A stretch of DNA of 64,000 nucleotides from positions 1,054,001 to 1,118,000 of the forward strand of contig NZ_WEGH01000003.1 in assembly GCF_009604375.1 (NCBI RefSeq), in the 5' to 3' direction. The stretch is from Actinomadura macrotermitis (GTDB taxonomy: Bacteria; Actinomycetota; Actinomycetes; Streptosporangiales; Streptosporangiaceae). Position numbers and translations under genes: made by a program. The stretch's first letter is position 1, and every line of letters starts with the position of its first letter. Positions 17,701 through 23,920 of this stretch are shown piece by piece. Under the pieces are notes generated by a model. It was not told the origin of the DNA. It saw only the letters and a list, made by a program, of their open reading frames with translations, and ran no database searches.

Positions 17701-18189
17701 GTAGGCCGCCCCTACCGTCACGTTCCCGCCGATGCCCGGCAGCGACATGTCGGTGGTGCGCACCATCGCGTTGCCCGACCCGACGTTCACCTTGAGCTGG
17801 AGGTAGTCGGCCAGGTTGAACGACAGGAACGTGCCGTTGCGGACCGGGCCGATGCCCACCGGAACCGATGCCGCCGCCACCGCGGCCGTGCGGCTCTGCC
17901 CGGGCGCCGGAGGTTTGGTCGTCGCACCGGACGGGGCGTACTTGGGGATGCGGGTCTTGGACGGGTTGCCGACCGTGCCCGGGCTGACCAGCCGCACACC
18001 CTTGCGCTTGGACGGCCCCAGCTTCGGATGGGCCGCATTCGGCGAACCGGGCTCAGGGAACAGGTGCTGGAAGGTGTAGGGCTTGGAGCTGGGACGGGGT
18101 TTCGCCTCGGCCGCGCCGGGCGCGGCGAAGGCGGCGAGCACCAGCGCCGAGGCGGCGGCCAGTGCGACGGAACGTTTTGCCACGAACAT
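14731..18189 (-). CDS. Secreted Rhs/YD-repeat protein, complete
   Basis: A 1152-aa Sec-exported protein. Signal peptide about residues 1-29 (basic start, hydrophobic core, AEA cleavage site). A DUF6531-like region (LPGIGGNVTVGAAYNSLL) is followed by at least a dozen YD repeats of the Y-D-x-x-G-N/R type, then the conserved core end: GTISVWMIHDSSGTPIGYSD, VDGLGSTTSII, YGPYGETTP, GLLKLGQRYYDTGRGRFTQQ and YGYAGDDPINNVDTTG. The last ~97 residues form a variable Gly/Ser/Tyr-rich tip (GVGSPGLSGGAQTSTGN) with no recognised toxin fold. ATG 18189 has AGAGGAAG immediately upstream; GTG 18183 is better spaced and is an alternative. No VgrG or PAAR gene is present, consistent with Sec export in a monoderm. 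Contact-dependent toxin delivery is inferred from the family. Confidence 0.9.
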   Translation of the reverse strand: MFVAKRSVALAAASALVLAAFAAPGAAEAKPRPSSKPYTFQHLFPEPGSPNAAHPKLGPSKRKGVRLVSPGTVGNPSKTRIPKYAPSGATTKPPAPGQSRTAAVAAASVPVGIGPVRNGTFLSFNLADYLQLKVNVGSGNAMVRTTDMSLPGIGGNVTVGAAYNSLLHAADVPTGVISPGWTTRVGQDVRLRKNSDSSVTFTGPDGTSGVFTTSGSGYTTPKEFKGDLVTQTGGGWKYTDHGSGRKLYFDSAGLPTKIEDRNGNTTDYGYTSGNVSSITYKPKGTTTGRSIKVEMYNGNQITKYSQSVSGGAGRAVVYTYDASNRLAQIQEASGEVAQFNYDAAGNLNWIKNGKGAVTQLAYDGNHRVLSVTRVGASSNQVTRLAYTSETESQVADANTDQAKAVADVPHTTYTLNSNDRVTKTVDPAGKTRSKSYTPFSDVQSYENGNQGVTTNTFGANGGESQTKSASPSGSSASMTYGNSATSQNPTAAYQASAGSDTQGNSTAFTYDGPGNLSSSKNALAAEAKLSYNSDGTVKDSTDPDNGSNSTTYGYDSNRQLTSVTPPTGNTLKKKTFTYDGYGRLATVTDGNTKKTTYTYDDNDRVLTVAYSDGTPTVTFTYDKAGNVLTRTGATGMTTWSYTARNLMAGRQSTSGGGEIDWQYDAAGNLVNQLTTAGTLHYVHSSRNLLANMTDYFGKKWEFKYDDDGNRTDTWFNKTSDTAWSMHTKNTYDDSGRITRIVTSRAGNDSTVVSDTMYCYSKRGSATSCDTTNANDTGLRQWSKNNLSDTISDYTYDKSNRLTKATNVAGHDYTYDYDARGNRLTVKTDGTQTQSLTYNSGNQATTSGETYDAAGNLTATTGSGGLKGTYNGAGQTSQFTKGSTTIGLTYAGTDQAEMVTTKGASIVYGRSGATSAGIISYTQGTISVWMIHDSSGTPIGYSDGQNPYAFGVDGLGSTTSIISLAGTQDAAYTYGPYGETTPNSGAQAGVNLIRYTGGFHEPGTGLLKLGQRYYDTGRGRFTQQDAVNSVGNLKNGNRYGYAGDDPINNVDTTGMLTSEVSGKACYYVCVGVGLAADDQGNWAPTSFFGVGSPGLSGGAQTSTGNVESGNTLEVEGAYGYGAATINNQGEVGGGVGTEYSTDPMLSGGIKTVY

Positions 18190-18347
18190 TCTTCCTCTCA
18201 CATGGGCATGCGGAATTACCGTCCCTCGCCGGGCCGGACGGCCTGAAGTGATCGCCTTTCATTCGCAGGGCATGGCGAAGAGAACTGCGGGGTGTGTTAA
18301 GCGCCTGCTGTAAGGGCGCCTGAGGAAACCAGGACCGGTGGTCCTGG

Positions 18348-18596
18348 TCAGGAATCTGTGACTGTCACCAATGTGGCGGGGAGCGCGCTCGGCGGCACGG
18401 TGATCAGGGGAGCGCACTCCGTGCAGGCGTTCACCTGGCCTCCAGCAGGCGTGAAGCCCACCGGAACCGACGGCGGCGGGAAGCGCTCATCACATGGTGC
18501 GCAGGCGAATCCTCGCCGTTGAAAGTTGTCGATGATCCTCGGCTCGAAGTCGCGCACTAGGGGTCGCCGGGCTTCGCGGTCAAGCGGGAGCCAGAT
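18348..18596 (-). CDS. Possible small four-cysteine protein with no standard start codon
   Basis: The frame gives about 82 residues from WLPLDREARRPLVRDFEPRI to a stop at 18348, including CAPC and CTEC pairs about 30 residues apart that could bind zinc. A perfect AAAGGAGG (18604-18611) lies just upstream, but the codon at the right distance is ATC, not ATG/GTG/TTG. In-frame GTG starts exist at 18677 and inside (LVRDF). Either a mutated start, a rare start or a dead gene. Confidence 0.4.
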   Translation of the reverse strand: MWLPLDREARRPLVRDFEPRIIDNFQRRGFACAPCDERFPPPSVPVGFTPAGGQVNACTECAPLITVPPSALPATLVTVTDS

Positions 18597-18759
18597 ATGA
18601 CAGCCTCCTTTCTGCCTGTTTAACCTTCGGTTAATTTCCTCATGACATAGAGTCCTACGAAGAAGATCTTGCTGCACGAATCAAGGGCAGTAAAGAGTCT
18701 TTTCAGTGAGAGTTGATCACCCGGCGTGATCAACTGAACGATGACCAGGGGGAAAGCAG

Positions 18760-20060
18760 ATGTCATGGAGCGGGCAGGCCGGATCGTTGACGGCCGCTTC
18801 ACCGGCCGTCCGTCAGGAGGAGCGGCGGCGACGGTGGCCGAAGCGCCCCTGGGTGTGGGGGTGGGGCTGGGCGGCGTCATGGACGCTCGTGCACGAGCCC
18901 AAGGCCGGCGGGTCGTGGCACTACTTCGACCTCGGCGGGCGGCTCCTGTTCGGGAACGGTCCCGGGACGGGCCTGCACCTCTACGCCGCGCACCCCGAGC
19001 TGCAGTTCGGCCCGCTGTCGCTGCTGGCCGCCGCCCCGCTGTCGGCGCTGGGCCTGGTGCCCGGCAGGTTCGCCGCGGTCGCGCTGCTCGGCTTGTCCGG
19101 CCCGCTGATGCTGGCGGCGGTCTGGGCCCTGGTCCCGCCGGCGGTGCGCTCCCCCGCGCGGCTGCTGTGGGCCGGCGCGTTCTTCCTGCCGGTCTGGGCC
19201 GAGGTCGCGACCCAGACCGCCCATCTGGACGACGTGCTGGCGCTCGGCTTCACGCTCGGGGCGCTGCACGCGTTGCGGCGGCGGTGGCCGGTGCCGGCGG
19301 GGCTGTTATCGCCGCTGCCGGCGATGCCAAGCCCTGGGCGCTCGCCTTCGCGCCGCTGCTGCTCGTTCTGCCCTGGCGCATGTGGTGGCGCGCGGGTGCC
19401 GCGTGCGCCGCCGGGGTGGTGCTGGTCTGGGCGCCGTTCCTGATCGCCGAGCCGGGCACGTTGGCGGCGGCCCGCTTCGGCGTCCCCGTCGCCGCCGCGT
19501 CGGGTCTGCACTTTCTGGACGTCGCTGCTTCCGCGACGCCTTCATGGGTGCGGCCGGCGCAGTTCCTGCTGGGCGCGGCGCTCGCGGCGGCCGCGATCGC
19601 GCGCCAGGGGTGGGCCTCGGTGATCCTGCCGGCCCTGGCCGTCCGGATCCTCCTCGACCCGGCCGTGCACGCCTACTACACCTCCGGGATCGTGCTGGGC
19701 ACTCTCGTCCACGACCTGGCCGGGAGCCGCGCACGGGTGCCCCGTCTGACCATGCTGGCCGTGGCCATGCTGTATTTGCCGCAGGTCGCCGCCAAGTTCC
19801 TGGGCGCTCCGCCCTTGCTGCTGGGCGGGTTGCGCGTGGGATTCGTCCTCTGTGCCGTCGTCGTGGTCCTGTGCTGCGCTCGCCAGGACGCCGTGGCGCA
19901 GCGCACGCCTCTCGTCAGTCGTCAGCCTGGTACGGCCAGTGCGGGTCGTCCCAGCGGGTGGGAACGGGGACGCCGAACAGCCGTATCCGTTGCAGCCGCT
20001 CTTCGGGAACGCCATGGACGCGGAGGCGCGGGGACGCGTGCCGGAGGAGCCAGGCCGTGA
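18760..20060 (+). pseudogene. Polytopic membrane protein, GT-C-like, broken by a 1-bp frameshift
   Basis: From ATG 18760 (GGGGGA site 7 bases upstream) one frame reads WHYFDLGGRLLFG, HPELQFGPLSLLAAAPL and further membrane helices to about 19306. The continuation GDAKPWALAFAPLLLVLPWR and the remaining helices are in another frame through the 19900s. A missing base in gggctgttatc (19304-19314) explains the switch, because one added G restores a clean join. The layout of about nine helices resembles actinobacterial GT87/DUF2029-like membrane glycosyltransferases, but the family call is tentative. The open tail runs to 20060 across the convergent gene. Pseudogene or sequencing error. Confidence 0.6.
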
Positions 20061-20505
20061 GCTCGATGCACCTTTCCTCATCGGTCCGCTGGTACTCCCA
20101 GTTCTCCCATGGGAGCTCGTCGACCAGCAGGTCGTACTCCCACTGTTCGACCGCTTCGGCCAGATGGACCTGAGACGCAGGCCACTGCCGCCATTCCCCC
20201 AGGGCGATGTAACGGCCGGCGTCGTCCGAGGGCAGGTGACCGCTCACCAAGGCTCTGGCGCACTGGGGCAGGATCCGGCGCAGCACCAGCGCCTGGTGGT
20301 CCCAGTCGGTGGTCTCCCAGGTGCGGCGCAGCAGGTCCGGGGCCAGTTCCACGTCCGGTGTCTTCAGCAACGCCGGCTCTTCGGCGCTGCCCCAGTGGCA
20401 CACGCAGTTGTACTCGTCCGGGTGGGCCGTCATCCCGCGGAAAGTGACTGCCAGACCGGCCAAGGCCGCGTCGAGGCGTGCCGTCGCCTGGGGAAGGTTC
20501 GTCAT
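19915..20505 (-). CDS. Hypothetical protein, possibly shortened internally
   Basis: A 196-aa soluble acidic protein with distinctive motifs: HPDEYNCVCHWGSAEEPALL, TPDVELAPDLLRRTW, VEQWEYDLLVDELPWENWEY and a final RWDDPHWPYQ. ATG 20505 has GAAGGCG about 8 bases upstream. From memory, related actinobacterial hypothetical proteins are longer, with extra sequence between the QWPA and HLAEAVE segments (here joined near residue 115), so an internal deletion is suspected. Function unknown. It overlaps the 3' end of the broken membrane-protein gene tail to tail. Confidence 0.65.
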   Translation of the reverse strand: MTNLPQATARLDAALAGLAVTFRGMTAHPDEYNCVCHWGSAEEPALLKTPDVELAPDLLRRTWETTDWDHQALVLRRILPQCARALVSGHLPSDDAGRYIALGEWRQWPASQVHLAEAVEQWEYDLLVDELPWENWEYQRTDEERCIELTAWLLRHASPRLRVHGVPEERLQRIRLFGVPVPTRWDDPHWPYQADD

Positions 20506-20602
20506 GGGCGGTCGCCTTCGGGACTCCGGGGGGCTCGCGCCGGCCCGAAGAGAGTGACCTTATCGTTCGCGCGGAGCGGCTCGGGGGGCGGTGCGGCTCG
20601 CC

Positions 20603-20608
20603 TACCCT
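20603..20608 (+). promoter_or_regulatory. -10 box (TACCCT) of a probable leaderless promoter
   Basis: TACCCT ends seven bases before GTG 20616, the spacing of actinobacterial leaderless promoters. No ribosome site precedes the GTG, which supports this start. Confidence 0.45.
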
Positions 20609-20615
20609 TGGGGCC

Positions 20616-21572
20616 GTGAATACGAAGACCGTCGCGATGCGGGTGTTGCGGATCCTGCTCGTCCTGCTCGCGCTGGGCTTCTGCGCGTGGAGCCTGGTCT
20701 CGCAGTGGGACCAGACCGTCAAGGCGTTCGAGCAGATGTCGGTGCCGACGCTGCTCGGGTCGCTGGCGGCCGGGTGCGCGGGCCTGTGGACCTGGATGGT
20801 CGCCTGGCGGATCTTCGTGCGGGGCATGGGGTCGCCGCTGCCGCTGAAGGCGGCGTTCCGGATCGCCGCGATCTCCGCGCTCGGCAAGTACGTGCCCGGC
20901 AAGGTGTGGGCGCTGGTCACCCAGATCGAGATGTCGCGCGAGCACGACGTGCCGCGCGAGCGCAGCTTCAGTGCCACGATGCTGGCCGTCGCCACGTCGA
21001 TGGCGTGCGGGCTGGCGGTCGCGGCGGCGACGCTGCCGCTGACGTCGCCGGCCGCGCGGGAGCGGTACTGGTGGCTGTTCCTGCTGGCGCCGGTGCTGCT
21101 GGCCTGCCTGCACCCGAGGATCGTGACGTGGGCGATCAACCTGGTGCTGCGGCTGGCCCGGCGGGAGCCGCTGGAGCGGCCCGTCGGGCTCGGCGTGACG
21201 CTGCACGCCATCGCCTGGACGATCGTGGCGTGGGCGCTGTTCGGCCTGCACATCTGGCTGCTGTGCGTGGCCGTCGGCGGGTCGGGCGGCGGGCTGCCGT
21301 TCATGGCGACCGGCGCCTACGCGCTGGCGTTCGTGGCGGGCTTCCTGGTGTTGATCGCGCCGGGCGGGCTCGGCGCGCGGGAGGCCGCGATGGTGCTGGT
21401 GCTGACGCCGGTGCTGCCCGCCGGGGCGCCCGCGGTGGTCGCGGTGGCCTCGCGGGTGCTGCTGACGGTCGCCGACCTGCTCGGCGCGGGCGTCGCGGTG
21501 GCGATGGGACGAAATAAAACCGCGGCCCCGATGCTTGTCCCCGACAGGCAGCCGACGAAGGAGCGACCGTGA
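20616..21572 (+). CDS. Lysylphosphatidylglycerol synthase TM-type / UPF0104 flippase-like protein
   Basis: A 318-aa integral membrane protein with about eight helices and the conserved ISALGKYVPGKVWALV and IAPGGLGAREAAMVLVL segments of the LPG-synthase transmembrane (flippase-like) family. No C-terminal lysyl-transferase domain is present, so it is the stand-alone membrane form, often found with glycosyltransferases and thought to move lipid-linked substrates. GTG 20616 was chosen over earlier starts because of the leaderless -10 box. Its stop overlaps the trxA start (GTGA), so the two are coupled. Confidence 0.8.
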   Translation: MNTKTVAMRVLRILLVLLALGFCAWSLVSQWDQTVKAFEQMSVPTLLGSLAAGCAGLWTWMVAWRIFVRGMGSPLPLKAAFRIAAISALGKYVPGKVWALVTQIEMSREHDVPRERSFSATMLAVATSMACGLAVAAATLPLTSPAARERYWWLFLLAPVLLACLHPRIVTWAINLVLRLARREPLERPVGLGVTLHAIAWTIVAWALFGLHIWLLCVAVGGSGGGLPFMATGAYALAFVAGFLVLIAPGGLGAREAAMVLVLTPVLPAGAPAVVAVASRVLLTVADLLGAGVAVAMGRNKTAAPMLVPDRQPTKERP

Positions 21573-21892
21573 CCGCCCCCATCACCGTGACCGACGAGAC
21601 GTTCGACGAGCAGGTCCTGCAGAGCGATATCCCCGTGCTGGTGGACTTCTGGGCGGACTGGTGCGGCCCGTGCAAGATGATCGCGCCGGTGCTGGACCAG
21701 ATCGCGGCCGAGTTCGACGGCAAGATCACCATCGCCAAGCTCGACTACGACGCCAACCCGGTCACCCCAGGCAAGTACAGCGTGCTCGGCCTGCCGACGC
21801 TGCTGCTCTACAAGGGCGGCGAGGTCGTCGAGCAGGTCACCGGCGCCAAGCCGAAGCGCGCGCTGCTGAAGGTCATCGAGCCGCACCTGTGA
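21569..21892 (+). CDS. trxA: Thioredoxin
   Basis: A 107-aa thioredoxin with the WADWCGPCKM redox site at about residues 28-37 and the cis-proline loop GLPTLLLY. No signal peptide, so cytosolic disulfide reductase. Full family length. GTG 21569 overlaps the flippase-like gene by four bases; the 3' end overlaps the convergent GT4 gene by 20 bp. Pairing with a membrane flippase is unusual; no thioredoxin reductase gene is nearby, so this is probably an accessory thioredoxin. Confidence 0.9.
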   Translation: MTAPITVTDETFDEQVLQSDIPVLVDFWADWCGPCKMIAPVLDQIAAEFDGKITIAKLDYDANPVTPGKYSVLGLPTLLLYKGGEVVEQVTGAKPKRALLKVIEPHL

Positions 21893-22949
21893 GCGCGGTG
21901 ACGTAAGCGTCCCAGCGGGGGCCGTGGTCGGCGGGTTCGACCGCGGCCCTCAGCTTTTCCGCCTGCGTGTAGAAGAGGTCCAGGGCCTCGGTGAGGGACG
22001 CGGCGTCGTCCGGTTCGCAGAGCAGGCCGTCCACGCCGTCGCGGACCTGCTCCGGGAAGCCCCCGACGCGGGTCGCGATGACCGGGACGCCGTACTCGTG
22101 GGCCATCCAGACGTTCTGCGACGCGGTGGCAGTCCGGTAGGGCAGGACGAGCGCGTCGGCGGCGGCGAACAGCTCGGGTACCTCGGCCGCCGGGACGTAG
22201 CCGGGGCGCAGTTCGACCCGGTCGGACAGGCCCAGCGAGGCGATCAGGTCTTTCGTCTCCTCCAGGCCGCTCCAGAACTCGCCCGCGACCGTGAGCGTGG
22301 CCTTGGTGGAGCTCGCGGCAAGCGCGCGCAGCAGGACGTCCAGGCCCTTGTACGGGCGGACCATCCCGAAGAACAGCAGGTGGTCGCGCACTCCGTCCGC
22401 GCGCTGCAGCGCGCGCGCAGGAGTGGGCAGGTGCGCGGGCATCTCGGCCACCGAAACCGGCTTGGACGTCAGGTCGCGGGCCAACGCCGCCTGCTCCTCC
22501 GAGTGCACCAGCACCCCGTCCACCCGGTTCAGCAGCGCCTTCATCAGCGGCTTGTCGTAGGGCTTGCGCTCATGCGGCAGCACGTTGTGGCAGAGCGCCA
22601 CAGCGCGCGCGCCGCCACGCAGCCCGGCGAGGATGCCGAGGTAGGCCGGCACCTGCACCGGGCTGAGGACGGCCAGCACCACCAGGTCGGCCGACCGCAG
22701 CGCGCGCCCCGTGCGCCACCAGCCGTCCGGGCGCCGCCAGTCCAGCGCGCGCGCCGTGTTGGGGAACGGCTCCCCCTCCGGCTCGTCGATCGTCTGCTGT
22801 CCCGGATACAGGAATCCCGGGTACTGGGCCCGCCAGGACTCGATCCGCACCTCGTGCCCGGCGGCGGCCAGGCGGTGCGCCAGCTCGGTCGTGTGGTGCG
22901 CCCCGCCGCCCTTGTAGGGGAAGGCGGGCCCGACGATCGCGATCCGCAT
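21873..22949 (-). CDS. GT4-family glycosyltransferase
   Basis: A 358-aa GT-B enzyme. The start IAIVGPAFPYKGGGAHHTTE holds the glycine-rich N-terminal loop; the C-terminal half has GMVRPYKGLDVLL and the donor region EYGVPVIATRVGGFPEQV. ATG 22949 lies 15 bp after the stop of the GT2 gene, so both belong to one unit with the GT-C gene upstream. It probably extends a lipid-linked glycan on the cytoplasmic face. The more distal GTG codons in the same frame are unlikely starts. Confidence 0.85.
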   Translation of the reverse strand: MRIAIVGPAFPYKGGGAHHTTELAHRLAAAGHEVRIESWRAQYPGFLYPGQQTIDEPEGEPFPNTARALDWRRPDGWWRTGRALRSADLVVLAVLSPVQVPAYLGILAGLRGGARAVALCHNVLPHERKPYDKPLMKALLNRVDGVLVHSEEQAALARDLTSKPVSVAEMPAHLPTPARALQRADGVRDHLLFFGMVRPYKGLDVLLRALAASSTKATLTVAGEFWSGLEETKDLIASLGLSDRVELRPGYVPAAEVPELFAAADALVLPYRTATASQNVWMAHEYGVPVIATRVGGFPEQVRDGVDGLLCEPDDAASLTEALDLFYTQAEKLRAAVEPADHGPRWDAYVTALTGAAR

Positions 22950-22964
22950 GCTCGTCACCACGGG

Positions 22965-23879
22965 CTAGACGTCCCCCCGGGATCTGACGATCAGGTCGGC
23001 GAGCAGCGCCATCGAGGCGATGATCAGCCCCGTCACGAAGATCATGATGGTGTTGTTGGCGAAGTAGCCGAAGTGCACGGCCATGTCGTAGACGCCCTTG
23101 GCCAGGCCGATCCCGACCAGCCAGAGCGCCGGCGGCAGCAGCACCTTCAGCGGGTTGAAGTACATCACCATCCGCAGCACCTGCAGGATGTAGCGGTAGG
23201 CGTCCTTGAAGAAGTGGAACTTGGACTTGCCGGCCCGCTTGGAGTAGGCGATCGGCTCGTAGCGCACCGGGTGCTGGTTCGACAGGAACGCGATGGTGAT
23301 CGTGGTGACGCAGGAGAACCCGGGCGGCAGCAGCCGCAGGTAGGGCAGCGCGACCTCGCGGCGGAACGCGCGCAGCCCCGAGTTCAGGTCGGGGATCTTG
23401 GAGTTGGTGAGCCGCTCGGCGAACTTGCGGATGAACCACTTGGCCGGGACCCGCAGCACCTTGTGCGTGCCCTCCTCGGACGTGCGCGCCCCGACGACCT
23501 GGTCGACCGCCGGATCGTCGTCCAGGATCTGCACCAGCTCGGGGATGCGCTCGTTGGGGTAGGACATGTCGGCGTCGGTCCACACCACGATCTCGCCGCG
23601 CGCCTGCTGGGTGCCGATGCGGCGGACGGTGCCCGAGCCGCTGTTGTGCTGGAAGCGCATGATGCGCATGTTGGGGAAGCGGGGCGCCGCCTCCTCCAGC
23701 CGGGCCAGCGTGGCGTCGGTCGAGCAGTCGTCCACGGCCAGCAGCTCGTAGGTCTGGCCGCTGTTGTCCATGGCCTTGGTGATGCGCTCGACCTCGTCGA
23801 TGACGTGGTCCTGCTCGTTGTAGCACGGCAGGACGATCGTCACGTGCACGGGCGCGGTCGAGATGGGGTCGGTGCTCAC
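22965..23879 (-). CDS. Polyprenyl-phosphate sugar synthase-like GT2 with C-terminal membrane anchor
   Basis: A 304-aa GT-A enzyme with IVLPCYNEQDHVIDEVERI, DDCSTDATL and the DADMSYPNERI metal site, then two C-terminal helices after about residue 225. The layout matches DPM/GtrB-type enzymes that load mannose or glucose onto polyprenyl phosphate, the donor for GT-C enzymes such as those at 4986, 23921 and 52256. GTG 23879 is the start that gives the family N-terminus; the frame stays open far upstream as a shadow. It sits 41 bp after the GT-C gene. Confidence 0.85.
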   Translation of the reverse strand: MSTDPISTAPVHVTIVLPCYNEQDHVIDEVERITKAMDNSGQTYELLAVDDCSTDATLARLEEAAPRFPNMRIMRFQHNSGSGTVRRIGTQQARGEIVVWTDADMSYPNERIPELVQILDDDPAVDQVVGARTSEEGTHKVLRVPAKWFIRKFAERLTNSKIPDLNSGLRAFRREVALPYLRLLPPGFSCVTTITIAFLSNQHPVRYEPIAYSKRAGKSKFHFFKDAYRYILQVLRMVMYFNPLKVLLPPALWLVGIGLAKGVYDMAVHFGYFANNTIMIFVTGLIIASMALLADLIVRSRGDV

Positions 23880-23920
23880 GCAGCGCGAGAATACCCGTCC
23901 CGGCGGCCGGATGCGGCCGG

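Noticed and set aside
20502..21304. Long minus-strand frames opposite the flippase-like gene
   Set aside because: Gln/Arg/His-rich or Ser/Ala-rich antisense shadows; the plus frame has clear membrane helices and family motifs.
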